From positions 248,001 to 312,000 of the forward strand of contig JANQRX010000003.1 of the NCBI GenBank assembly GCA_028284325.1: a stretch of 64,000 nt of DNA, given 5' to 3'. The DNA is from Bauldia sp. GTDB lineage: Bacteria > Pseudomonadota > Alphaproteobacteria > Rhizobiales > Kaistiaceae. The translations under genes and the position numbers were made by a program. Numbering within the stretch: the first letter of the stretch is position 1; every line of letters starts with the position of its first letter. Shown here one piece after another: positions 40,329 to 48,022 of this stretch. The notes beneath the pieces were generated by a model. It did no database searches. It had not been told where the DNA came from and saw only the letters and a list, made by a program, of their open reading frames with translations.

Positions 40329-41360
40329 ATGACCGAGACGCTAGCTGACATCGCCAACCGGATGATGGCGCCCGGCAAGGGCATCCTTGCCGCCGACGAA
40401 AGCTCGTCGACCATCGCCAAACGCTTCCAGGCCATCGGCCTCGACTCCACGGAGGACGCACGGCGCGACTACCGCGAACTCCTGTTCAGGGCGCGCGAAG
40501 CCATGTCGGAATGTATCTCCGGCGTGATCCTGTTCGACGAGACCATCCGCCAGAAGGCGGCCGACGGGACGCCGCTGGTACAACTCATCGCCGATGCTGG
40601 CGCCGTCCCCGGTATCAAGGTGGACAAGGGCGCCAAAGCGCTGGCGCTGTCGCCCGGTGAGAAGATCACCGAGGGCCTCGACGGCCTGCGCGAACGCCTG
40701 CGCGACTATCATGCGCTGGGCGCACGCTTCGCCAAGTGGCGCGCCGTCATTACCATCGGCGACGGCCTGCCGACCGACAACTGCATCCAGGCCAACGCCG
40801 GCGCGCTGGCCCGCTATGCCGCCCTCTGCCAGGAGAACGGCATCGTCCCGATCGTCGAGCCCGAGGTCCTCATGGACAATGAGGGGGCCGCCCACGACCT
40901 TGCGACCAGCGCGGCCGTCACCGAACGCGTCCTCAAGGCCCAGTTCGAACACCTCGTGCTCGCCGGCGTCGACCTCCGCGGTACCATCCTGAAGCCGAGC
41001 ATGGCGATCCCCGGCAGGGAGTCGCCGGTTCCGGCGTCGGCGGCCGAAGTGGCCGAGGCGACGGCGCGGGTTCTGCGCGCGGCCGTGCCGGCCGATGTCG
41101 CCGGGATCGCCTTCCTGTCGGGCGGGCAATCCGACGAGCAGGCGACCGAGCACCTGTCGCTCATCAACCAGATTGGCGATCTCCCGTGGCCCGTGACCTT
41201 CTCCTACGGCCGGGCCTTGCAGGCCGCGGCGATCAAGGCTTGGGGCGGACGCCCGGAGAACGTCGAGAGCGCCCAGGCGGCCTTCACCCACCGGGCGCGC
41301 ATGAATGGCCTCGCCGCCGCCGGCAAATGGTCCGCGGAGGCTGAGAAAACAGCCGCTTAG
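40329..41360 (+). CDS. fba: Fructose-bisphosphate aldolase, class I
   Basis: A 343-residue class I aldolase. GKGILAADES (17-26) and AKWRAVITIG (135-144) are conserved. The Schiff-base lysine is Lys222 in GTILKPSM. It cleaves fructose-1,6-bisphosphate without a metal ion, unlike the zinc-dependent class II enzymes common in bacteria. Class I enzymes of this eukaryote-like type occur widely in alphaproteobacteria. The 112-base gap downstream holds a small dyad (AGATCG/CGATCT at 41408-41421) and possibly a promoter for the next gene. Confidence 0.95.
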   Translation: MTETLADIANRMMAPGKGILAADESSSTIAKRFQAIGLDSTEDARRDYRELLFRAREAMSECISGVILFDETIRQKAADGTPLVQLIADAGAVPGIKVDKGAKALALSPGEKITEGLDGLRERLRDYHALGARFAKWRAVITIGDGLPTDNCIQANAGALARYAALCQENGIVPIVEPEVLMDNEGAAHDLATSAAVTERVLKAQFEHLVLAGVDLRGTILKPSMAIPGRESPVPASAAEVAEATARVLRAAVPADVAGIAFLSGGQSDEQATEHLSLINQIGDLPWPVTFSYGRALQAAAIKAWGGRPENVESAQAAFTHRARMNGLAAAGKWSAEAEKTAA

Positions 41361-41478
41361 ACGTCGTAGTTAACGTTATTGAGGCGTTAAAACCGGTCAA
41401 GGTTCATAGATCGGTCGATCTTGTGCTACATTTGTACCGTATCCGCGCGTCTGTGGGGATCGGATACACCGAGTGAGC

Positions 41479-42114
41479 ATGGCTGAAACCGATGAAGACC
41501 GTTGCCGCCTCTGTCTGGTAGCGCCGTTTGCGCTGCCTGCGGACCGGTTTGCACCTGTGCTTGCCGAAGCCCTGACCGGTGGCGATGTCGCGACGCTGTT
41601 CGTTGGCGGACCCCTCGCTGACGCGAGTCCGGAGTCGGTCACCTGCCGCACGATCGCCCAGGACGCCGGCGTTGCCGTCGTCGCCCTGCATGACGTCGAA
41701 GCACTGGGACGACCGGCCGTCGATGGCGTTCAGCTTGATGGCGCGATCCTCGGACAGGTTCCGACGGCGTCACGACGCGACATCATCCTCGGGGCAGACG
41801 GCGTGACCAGCCGGCATCAGGCCATGACCGCGGCCGAGACGGACCTCGATTACCTCTTCTTCGGCCGCGTGGATGGCGATCGGCAGGCGTCGATCCATCC
41901 GCCGGCGCTGGAGCTGGCCGCCTGGTGGGCCGGCGTCGCTGTCGTGCCGGGAATCGTGATGGGCGGGCGCGATATCGCGAGCGTCGACGCAGCCGCGACG
42001 GCGGGTATCGAATTCGTGGCTCTCGGCACCGCCGTCTGGGACGATGAGCGAGGCGCCGCCGCGGCCGTGGCGGACACCCATCAGCGCCTGCAGTCCATGA
42101 GAACGGCGGCATGA
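41479..42114 (+). CDS. Thiamine-phosphate-synthase-like (ThiE/TenI) barrel protein
   Basis: A protein of about 211 residues with ThiE/TenI barrel features: DGVQLDG, ADGVTSRHQAMTAAETDLDYLFFG and a final GIEFVALGTAVWDD. Several ThiE active-site features are weak or missing: the N-terminal QLR-K motif, the T-K pair after the DY segment, and the A-I-G-G-I phosphate loop (here GIVMGG). It may be a ThiE paralogue with another role. ATG 41479 is used; GTG 41473 is equally possible. It overlaps the next gene by four bases (ATGA). Confidence 0.65.
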   Translation: MAETDEDRCRLCLVAPFALPADRFAPVLAEALTGGDVATLFVGGPLADASPESVTCRTIAQDAGVAVVALHDVEALGRPAVDGVQLDGAILGQVPTASRRDIILGADGVTSRHQAMTAAETDLDYLFFGRVDGDRQASIHPPALELAAWWAGVAVVPGIVMGGRDIASVDAAATAGIEFVALGTAVWDDERGAAAAVADTHQRLQSMRTAA

Positions 42115-43472
42115 GGCCATCTCTTGCCCTGACCGTTCTCGTCGCCGTGATGGGCGGCGGCCCAGCGTTCGCGCAGGATGGACCGTTGATCCTGCTGCCG
42201 TCGGGGCAGTCGGGCCAGGCGGCGCAGCCAACGCAGGTGCAGCCCGCGCCAGCTCCGCAACCGCAGCCCCAGCCGCAGACGATCGCGCCCGCGCCCCTCG
42301 ACCTGTCCGGCCAGCCGGCGGCATCCGACTCCGGAGGCCTGACCACCACGCTGACGCGCGTCGAATCGGACACCTTCCGCCGGGAAGAGGCGCCGGTGGT
42401 GCCCTTGCCCCGACTCAATCCGCGCCACTTCGGCGGCGGACCGATCATTGCCCGGCAAGCACCGGGAGCTTCGGCCGTCGAGGAGCTGACGAGTTCCGTC
42501 CAGGCCATCCTCGACAACACGTCGCCGTCGCCGCCGCCGCTGACCTCGGCGCCACCCAACGGCACCAGCGCGGGCCTCTTGCCCTCGCCCACCGACAATC
42601 GACAGCCGGCGTTGCCGGTGAGCACCGGCGATGCGGGAGCGGGCAATGTCGACCTCGCCTACGGCGCCTTCCAGCGCGGCTACTACCTGTCCGCCTTCTC
42701 GCTCGCCATCGCCCGCGCCGAGCAGGGCGACACCGCCGCCCAGACGTTGCTGGGCCTCATCTACGAAGGCGGCTACGGCATCGCCCGCGACCTCGAGGAG
42801 GCTGCCGCCTGGTACGAGTTCGCGGCCGCCGGCGGCGATCGCGAAGCCCAGTTCGCGCTGGGCATGATGTATCTGGAAGGCCGTGGCGTGGCGACCGACC
42901 GCGCCCGCGCGGCCGACTTCCTCGAGGCTGCGGCTGCCGGCGGCAAGACCGCCGCGAAGTACAATCTCGGCCTGCTCTACCTCGAGGGCCAGGCGCGGCC
43001 GCAGGATTTCCAGCAGGCTGCGCAATTCTTCACCGAGGCCGCGCAGGCCGGCAGCCCCGACGCCCAGTATGTGCTCGCCCAGCTTTACGCCGAAGGGCGC
43101 GGCATGCCGGTCGATGAGGCGACCGCCACAAGCTGGTTCTCCGAAGCCAGCCGCCTGGGCCACGTCCCCGCACAGGTCGAGTACGCGATCCGGCTCTTCA
43201 ACGGCGTCGGCATACAGAAGGACGAGGCCACCGCGGCGGCCTGGTTCCGGCGTGCCGCCGACCTTGGCGATCCGATTGCGCAGAACCGCTACGCCCGGCT
43301 GCTGGCCACCGGCCGCGGCACCGAGCAGAACTCAATCGAGGCGGCGAAGTACCACTTCCTGGCCTCCAGCGCCGGCAGGCAGGACTCCCTGCTGGACGAC
43401 GTGGTCAACGGCCTCACCCCGGAGGAGCGCCGGATCGCCGTCGTCGCCGCCCAGCGCTGGCCCGCCAACTGA
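42111..43472 (+). CDS. Exported Sel1-repeat (TPR-like) protein
   Basis: A 453-residue periplasmic protein. The signal peptide is residues 1-21 (ending PAFA-Q). A low-complexity Gln/Pro/Ala region (about 25-170) is followed by about six Sel1 repeats (190-420) with the pattern A-x-x-x-LG-x-x-Y-x-x-G, for example TLLGLIYEGGYGI, ALGMMYLEGRGV, NLGLLYLEGQA, VLAQLYAEGRGM. Sel1 repeats build protein-binding solenoids, often in envelope or exopolysaccharide control. It is translationally coupled to the ThiE-like gene. Confidence 0.88.
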   Translation: MRPSLALTVLVAVMGGGPAFAQDGPLILLPSGQSGQAAQPTQVQPAPAPQPQPQPQTIAPAPLDLSGQPAASDSGGLTTTLTRVESDTFRREEAPVVPLPRLNPRHFGGGPIIARQAPGASAVEELTSSVQAILDNTSPSPPPLTSAPPNGTSAGLLPSPTDNRQPALPVSTGDAGAGNVDLAYGAFQRGYYLSAFSLAIARAEQGDTAAQTLLGLIYEGGYGIARDLEEAAAWYEFAAAGGDREAQFALGMMYLEGRGVATDRARAADFLEAAAAGGKTAAKYNLGLLYLEGQARPQDFQQAAQFFTEAAQAGSPDAQYVLAQLYAEGRGMPVDEATATSWFSEASRLGHVPAQVEYAIRLFNGVGIQKDEATAAAWFRRAADLGDPIAQNRYARLLATGRGTEQNSIEAAKYHFLASSAGRQDSLLDDVVNGLTPEERRIAVVAAQRWPAN

Positions 43473-43553
43473 TCCGACACGCGGCTTGAACCGCCCGCGG
43501 AAGTGTGGTGGTAGAACCACCCTCTCCCGTCGTCCCGACAGGCCGCCGAAACC

Positions 43554-44354
43554 ATGCCCCGGTCCGCACTTCTCAACGTCATGGTTCAGGCCGCCACCAA
43601 GGTCGGCCGAAGCCTCGCCCGCGATTTCGGCGAGGTCGAGAACCTGCAGGTCTCGGTCAAGGGCCCGGGCGACTTCGTCTCCTCGGCCGATCATCGGGCC
43701 GATGAAATCGCCATCGAGGCGCTGAAGCGCGCGCGGCCGGGCTACGGCTTCCTGACCGAGGAATCCGGCGAGCTGCCGGGCAGCGACAAGACGCACCGCT
43801 GGATCATCGACCCGCTGGACGGCACCACCAACTTCCTGCACGGCGTGCCGTTGTTCGCCGTATCGATTGCGCTGGAACGCGATGGCGAACTGGTCGCCGG
43901 CGTCGTCTACAACCCCGTCCTTGATGAGCTTTACACGGCCGAACGCGGTACGGGCGCATTTCTCAACGGCAGGCGGCTACGCGTCTCTGCCCGCCGTGAT
44001 CCCGTTGCGATGATGCTCTCGACCGGCAGCCCGACCCGGCAGGATGGGGCCATCCGTCGGTTTGCCGACGAAGCGACAGGCATCGCCGAAACGTCCGCCT
44101 CGCTCAGGGTCACCGGCTCGGCGGCGCTCGACCTCGCCTGGGTCGCGGCAGGCCGGCTCGACGGCTACTGGCAGTATGGCCTGTCGCCTTGGGATGTGGC
44201 CGCCGGCATGGTGCTTGTGGGCGAGGCCGGCGGTATCGTCACCGACGCCGTGGGCCGCAAGGACATAGTCCGTCGCGGCGACATCGCGGCCGGCAGCACT
44301 GCCGCCCACCGGCAGATCCTCACCACCCTTAAGGCGGCCGATGCGCTCGCCTAG
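43554..44354 (+). CDS. suhB: Inositol monophosphatase family protein (SuhB type)
   Basis: A 266-residue Mg-dependent phosphatase. Metal ligands are Glu69-Glu70 (TEESGE), Asp86, Leu-Asp in DPLDGTTNFLHG (86-97), and SPWDVAAGMVLVGEAGG near residue 215. In E. coli SuhB also joins the ribosomal RNA antitermination complex. Substrate specificity (inositol phosphate, NADP or histidinol phosphate) cannot be fixed from these motifs. It begins 81 bases after the Sel1 gene. Confidence 0.88.
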   Translation: MPRSALLNVMVQAATKVGRSLARDFGEVENLQVSVKGPGDFVSSADHRADEIAIEALKRARPGYGFLTEESGELPGSDKTHRWIIDPLDGTTNFLHGVPLFAVSIALERDGELVAGVVYNPVLDELYTAERGTGAFLNGRRLRVSARRDPVAMMLSTGSPTRQDGAIRRFADEATGIAETSASLRVTGSAALDLAWVAAGRLDGYWQYGLSPWDVAAGMVLVGEAGGIVTDAVGRKDIVRRGDIAAGSTAAHRQILTTLKAADALA

Positions 44355-44430
44355 GGCGGTCCAGAATTTGGCGTTTTTCTCCGCCACCAAATCACGTTAA
44401 GAGTTGGACCACGGCGAGTGAGGCTCAGAA

Positions 44431-45480
44431 GTGCTCTTTCCGAAGGCGCGCGCGCGGGAATACGATCCCTATAAGCTGGCCAGTCCCCAGATTTACCTCT
44501 GGCGGATGACCATCTTCCTGATCATAGCCGCCTTCATTGCCCTCATCCTGTGGGCCCAGGTGCTGGATGCCTTCCGGGCCAACATCGCGCTCAACGGCGT
44601 GATCGTGATCGTCCTGATGATCGGCATCACGTTGGCCTTCCGGCAGATCTTCAAGCTCTATCCGGAAATCCGGTGGGTGAACACGTTCCGCATCGCCGAG
44701 CCCGGCATCGAGGCCGAACGCGCCCCGGTGTTGCTCGCGCCGATGGCCACCCTGCTTGGCGACCGCATCGGCCGCATGGCGATCTCGACGCAAACCATGC
44801 GCTCGATCCTCGACTCCATCCAGATGCGCCTCGAGGAAGATCGCGACATGGGGCGCTACCTCACCAGCCTGCTGATCTTCCTCGGGCTCCTCGGCACCTT
44901 CTGGGGCCTGCTGCTGACCGTCGACGCCGTCAGCGAGACGATCAACTCCCTCGACGTCTCCGACAGTTCGACCGGGGTCATCTTCGAGGATCTCAAGGCC
45001 GGCCTGTCCGCGCCCCTCGGCGGCATGGGAACGGCGTTTTCGTCGTCGCTGTTCGGCCTCGCCGGCTCGCTCATCCTAGGCTTCCTCGACCTGCAGGCCG
45101 GGCAGGCGCAGAACATGTTCTACAACGACCTGGAAGACTGGCTGTCCACGGTCACCGATCTCGACCCCGACCTGATCGACGTCCGCGGCGAGGCGACGAC
45201 GGCGGAGGACCTGCGCGTCGCCATCGAGCGCCTGTCGCGAACGATCCAGGAAGGCGGCGGGCCGCGTACGGCAACCGATGCTGCCGGCGGATCGACACAG
45301 CGGGCGACGGCGGCGATGGCCAATCTCGCGGAGGGTATTCAGGGCCTCGTGCAGCACATGCGCGGCGAGCAGCAGGTGGTGCGGACCTGGATCGAAACCC
45401 AGTCGGAGCAGCAGAAGGAACTCCAGGCCCTGCTCCAGGCGATCGCAAAGGCCCTCCAGGCGCCGCCGCAGCAGGACTAG
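44431..45480 (+). CDS. MotA/TolQ/ExbB-superfamily stator subunit
   Basis: A 349-residue membrane protein with four likely transmembrane helices at about 27-46, 52-72, 144-165 and 196-218. The last two contain the family pore segments (LGLLGTFWGLLLTV, GGMGTAFSSSLFGLAGS). A cytoplasmic loop (75-140) separates the pairs, and a C-terminal cytoplasmic tail of about 130 residues (QRATAAMANLAEGIQGLVQHM, then QSEQQKELQ) is probably helical. The tail resembles ZorA/MotA-like proteins more than TolQ. Start is GTG 44431. Its partner gene begins nine bases after the stop. Confidence 0.82.
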   Translation: MLFPKARAREYDPYKLASPQIYLWRMTIFLIIAAFIALILWAQVLDAFRANIALNGVIVIVLMIGITLAFRQIFKLYPEIRWVNTFRIAEPGIEAERAPVLLAPMATLLGDRIGRMAISTQTMRSILDSIQMRLEEDRDMGRYLTSLLIFLGLLGTFWGLLLTVDAVSETINSLDVSDSSTGVIFEDLKAGLSAPLGGMGTAFSSSLFGLAGSLILGFLDLQAGQAQNMFYNDLEDWLSTVTDLDPDLIDVRGEATTAEDLRVAIERLSRTIQEGGGPRTATDAAGGSTQRATAAMANLAEGIQGLVQHMRGEQQVVRTWIETQSEQQKELQALLQAIAKALQAPPQQD

Positions 45481-45489
45481 GAAGCCGCC

Positions 45490-46521
45490 GTGGCCACTGC
45501 CCGCTCCCGTCGCGCCGCTCGGACCGAGTACTGGCCGAGCTTTGTCGACGTCCTGTCCAACCTGCTCCTGGTCTTCATCTTCCTGTTGTCGATCTTCGCG
45601 CTGGTCCAGTTCCTCCTCAGCCGCGAGATCAGCGGCCGTGACACCGTCCTCCAGCGCCTCAACGCCCAGATCGCCGAACTGACCGAGCTCCTGGCCCTTG
45701 AGAAAGCCTCCAAGAGCGTACTGGCCGACAATCTCGTCACGCTGCAGGCCAGCCTCTCCGCCGCGGAGGAGGAGCGGGATCGCTTGCGCGGCCTCTTGAG
45801 CGTCGAATCCGAGGCCGCCCTCAGCGCTGGCGGCCGCGTCTCGGCGCTGGCGGAGGAGCTGGATTCGGAGAGGCAGATCAGCACGCGGGCGCTGGCCCAG
45901 GTGGAGCTTCTCAACCAGCAGATCTCCGCCCTGCGCCGGCAGATCGCAGCGCTCGAGGATGCGCTGGACGCCTCCGAGGCCCGGGACCGCGAAAGCCAGA
46001 CCCGGATCGCCGATCTCGGGCGGCGCCTCAACGTCGCCCTGGCCCAGCGGGTCCAGGAACTCAACCGCTTCCGATCCGATTTCTTCGGCCGTCTCCGTCA
46101 GATTCTCGGCGACCGGCCGGACATCAGGATCGTGGGCGACCGGTTCGTCTTCCAGTCCGAGGTCTTCTTCGGTACCGGTTCCGACGAACTGAGCGACGAG
46201 GGCCGGCGGGAGATCGATACCCTGGCGACCGCCATCCTCGAGCTCGTCGACCAGATCCCGGAGGAGATCAACTGGGTGCTGCGCGTCGACGGCCACACCG
46301 ACAAGCGGCCGATCTCGGCATCATCCGGCCGTTTCCAGTCGAACTGGGATCTCTCGGCCGCCCGCGCCATCTCGGTGGTGCGCTATCTGGTCGACCAGGG
46401 TGTGCCGGCCAACCGGCTGGTCGCGGCCGGGTTCGGCGAGTTCCAGCCCATCGAGGAAGGCGACAGCGAGGAGGTCTTTGCCCGCAATCGCCGCATTGAG
46501 CTGAAGCTGACCGAACGCTGA
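45490..46521 (+). CDS. MotB/OmpA-like peptidoglycan-binding stator partner
   Basis: A 343-residue protein. A short basic cytoplasmic tail leads to one transmembrane helix (19-43) beginning [16 protein letters not shown]. Asp20 has the place of the ion-carrying aspartate of MotB. A coiled coil (about 50-185) spans the periplasm. An OmpA-like domain (about 210-343) has [12 protein letters not shown] and [24 protein letters not shown] for peptidoglycan binding. Start is GTG 45490. With the upstream gene it forms a two-component ion-driven motor of unknown target, conserved next to rpmE in relatives as I recall. Confidence 0.85.
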   Translation: MATARSRRAARTEYWPSFVDVLSNLLLVFIFLLSIFALVQFLLSREISGRDTVLQRLNAQIAELTELLALEKASKSVLADNLVTLQASLSAAEEERDRLRGLLSVESEAALSAGGRVSALAEELDSERQISTRALAQVELLNQQISALRRQIAALEDALDASEARDRESQTRIADLGRRLNVALAQRVQELNRFRSDFFGRLRQILGDRPDIRIVGDRFVFQSEVFFGTGSDELSDEGRREIDTLATAILELVDQIPEEINWVLRVDGHTDKRPISASSGRFQSNWDLSAARAISVVRYLVDQGVPANRLVAAGFGEFQPIEEGDSEEVFARNRRIELKLTER

Positions 46522-46601
46522 CCTTGTCCCGTCCGCCGCGGCTCGCTATACCCCGGCCTCGAAACGCGCCCGTGCGCGCACCGACATGGGGCCCGATGGC
46601 C

Positions 46602-46826
46602 ATGAAGAAAGACATCCACCCGTCCTACCACGCCATCAAGGTGGTGATGACCGACGGGACCGAGTACGAGACCCGCTCCACCTACGGCAAGGAAGGCGCG
46701 AGCCTTCAGCTCGATATCGACCCCAAGACCCATCCGGCCTGGACGGGCGGCGGCCAGCATCTGGTCGATCGCGGTGGCCGGGTCTCGCGGTTCAACAACC
46801 GCTACAAGGGCATCCTGGGGAACTGA
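46602..46826 (+). CDS. rpmE: 50S ribosomal protein L31
   Basis: A 74-residue ribosomal protein with the standard start [19 protein letters not shown] and the end [11 protein letters not shown]. It has no cysteine, so it is the zinc-free (C-minus) form. ATG 46602 gives the canonical N-terminus; ATG 46596 would add Met-Ala. It converges with the DUF1465 gene. Confidence 0.95.
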   Translation: MKKDIHPSYHAIKVVMTDGTEYETRSTYGKEGASLQLDIDPKTHPAWTGGGQHLVDRGGRVSRFNNRYKGILGN

Positions 46827-46828
46827 GG

Positions 46829-46848
46829 CGACGGCTCAGGAGCCGTCG
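46829..46848. terminator. Hairpin between rpmE and DUF1465 gene
   Basis: CGACGGCT-CAGG-AGCCGTCG is a perfect 8-bp stem with a 4-base loop, starting three bases after the rpmE stop and covering the last codons of the convergent DUF1465 gene. No T-tract follows. It probably ends or stabilises both transcripts. Confidence 0.45.
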
Positions 46849-47357
46849 TCGAATGCCGACCTGATCTGTCCGATCGCTGTGGCCACCGGGTTGCCCTGCG
46901 CATCCGGCTGGCGCGCGGGCCGCAGGCTGCGGTCCAGCGCCACCACGCGCTCCTGCAGGCGGAGCGAGCGGGTGATCAGGGTTCGCAGCGCCGCTGGCAA
47001 CGCGTCCCAGTCGGGGCCGTCGGTGGCCGTCGACATGGTGCCGAGCCGCACTTTGGCGCGTTCGCTCTCCGCGCGCGTCGCGCTGATGCCGCCATCGTTG
47101 ATCGCCCGCTGCAGCAGCAGCCACGACGCCAGTTGCATCAGCCGCGTGGTGAGGCGCATGGACTCGGTGCCGAACGCGACTGAAGCCGGCCGGGCCAGCT
47201 TCCGCGAGTCCCGCTTGCCCTCGCCCTCCAGATAGACCGCCGCCTCCTCCACCAGCGCCATGCCTTCGTGGAACAGGTTCCAGAAGGTCTCGGAGTCGGC
47301 CAGTCGCTCGCTGAACGCGATCGGCTGTTTGTCTCGGTTGGCGTCCCGGTCGTTCAT
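46836..47357 (-). CDS. DUF1465 family protein
   Basis: A 173-residue, mostly helical soluble protein. The N-terminal half carries AFSERLADSETFWNLFHEGMA-type and YLEGEGKRDSRKL segments typical of DUF1465, found in alphaproteobacteria. The middle part (RLTTRLMQLASWLLLQRAIND) is also conserved in the family. There is no signal peptide and no enzyme motif. ATG 47357 (MNDRDANR) is chosen because upstream codons run through the terminator region. Family function is unsettled. Confidence 0.82.
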   Translation of the reverse strand: MNDRDANRDKQPIAFSERLADSETFWNLFHEGMALVEEAAVYLEGEGKRDSRKLARPASVAFGTESMRLTTRLMQLASWLLLQRAINDGGISATRAESERAKVRLGTMSTATDGPDWDALPAALRTLITRSLRLQERVVALDRSLRPARQPDAQGNPVATAIGQIRSAFDDGS

Positions 47358-47482
47358 CTGACGTCGCTGCCCGTCTGTACCGTTGTTGGCGTGTGCCGTT
47401 GTTGGATCGTCCTTGCTCGGTGCAAGGACGAGGCCATCCGGTCTGGCACGACATCTGGCGGTAAACAAGGCCGCGAGGAGGC

Positions 47483-47509
47483 AAAAAAAGAGCCGCACGA
47501 GGCGGCTCT
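47483..47509 (-). terminator. Rho-independent terminator
   Basis: On the minus strand AGAGCCGC-CTCGT-GCGGCTCT (arms 47509-47502 and 47496-47489) is followed by seven T residues (47489-47483). It is a strong intrinsic terminator. It lies 164 bases after the DUF1192 stop and 126 bases before the DUF1465 start, so it ends either a DUF1192 read-through transcript or the small RNA proposed for this gap. Confidence 0.85.
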
Positions 47510-47572
47510 GAAGTTTTAACAGGGAGGCGTCAATGAGTGGACAGGAGCCACTCGAATCCAGATGACTGGATG
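47483..47572 (-). ncRNA. Candidate small RNA behind a CtrA box
   Basis: Between DUF1192 and DUF1465 the minus strand has the layout of a stand-alone small RNA. A CtrA-box match (47612-47597) is followed by a possible -10 TTTACT (47584-47579). Next is ATCCAG-TCAT-CTGGAT (47571-47556), then GAGTGG-CTCCTGT-CCACTC (47553-47535), a single-stranded CGCCUCCCUG, and the strong terminator. The CUCCU loop and CCUCCC strand are complementary to Shine-Dalgarno sequences, as in several alphaproteobacterial trans-acting small RNAs. Length would be about 90 nt. No open frame of note is present on this strand. The call is inference from structure and needs expression data. Confidence 0.45.
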
Positions 47573-47596
47573 GCCACCAGTAAAGCTCCGTAAAGC

Positions 47597-47612
47597 TTAA
47601 GATAGGGTTAAC
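47597..47612. promoter_or_regulatory. Candidate CtrA box
   Basis: TTAA-GATAGGG-TTAAC is an exact match to the CtrA consensus TTAA-N7-TTAAC. It lies in the 315-base gap between the DUF1465 start (47357) and the DUF1192 stop (47673). It is far (about 240 bases) from the DUF1465 start and separated from it by a terminator, so its target is more likely the small RNA candidate just downstream. Confidence 0.55.
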
Positions 47613-47672
47613 CGGTTCGATCGAATGCCGCCGGAGTCCCGATCAGACGGCGGTGAGATGTCCCGAAAGGGA

Positions 47673-47873
47673 TCAGTCGTCCGCCTTCTTGAAGAAAGAA
47701 TCGGCAAAATCGGCACTCGCCCGCTTGGCGTCGATCGCCGCCTCCAGCCGTTCGATCTCGCCCTTGAGCAGGGCGATCCGGGCTTCCAGCTCGTCGATCG
47801 ACAGGCTGTCCAGAACCTCGCCGACGTCGTGCTGGGTGATTTTTCTGGGGGTATCTTCGTCGTCCGTCATCAC
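47673..47873 (-). CDS. DUF1192 family protein
   Basis: A 66-residue acidic protein with the DUF1192 pattern: a disordered N-terminus (MTDDEDTPRKITQHDVGE), the conserved LSIDELEARIALLKGEIERL coiled coil and a C-terminal KKADD-type tail (SADFADSFFKKADD). The family is widespread in alphaproteobacteria and of unknown function. It is divergent from trcR with a 149-base shared interval. Confidence 0.88.
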   Translation of the reverse strand: MMTDDEDTPRKITQHDVGEVLDSLSIDELEARIALLKGEIERLEAAIDAKRASADFADSFFKKADD

Positions 47874-47919
47874 ATGGCTCGCGCTCGGGTTGGCGGCGCA
47901 CCGGCAGGCGTCGTGCGAA

Positions 47920-47948
47920 TTGCGTCCTCGTCCGGGTCAGCCTATATA
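47920..47948 (+). promoter_or_regulatory. Candidate sigma-70 promoter of trcR
   Basis: TTGCGT (47920-47925), a 17-base spacer and TATATA (47943-47948) form a good housekeeping promoter. Transcription would start near 47955, leaving a leader of about 70 bases before the trcR start at 48023. Confidence 0.55.
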
Positions 47949-48022
47949 AAAGCGTCTCCACGACAATTCAGCATATGGCGTCGGTCGATGCACGGACCGG
48001 CGCGAGCGAGGACCCGGCTGCA

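Noticed and set aside
41371-41393. Two TTAA half-sites before the ThiE-like gene as a CtrA box
   Set aside because: The spacing is 13 bases rather than 7, so it does not fit the consensus.
44431-46521. Zorya anti-phage system (ZorA/ZorB)
   Set aside because: The membrane pair is similar in type, but no ZorC, ZorD or ZorE-like gene is adjacent, and the neighbours are housekeeping genes.
47534-47566. A 10-codon rightward mini-ORF (MSGQEPLESR) after a GGGAGG sequence
   Set aside because: Too short to support; the bases form the hairpins of the small RNA candidate on the other strand.
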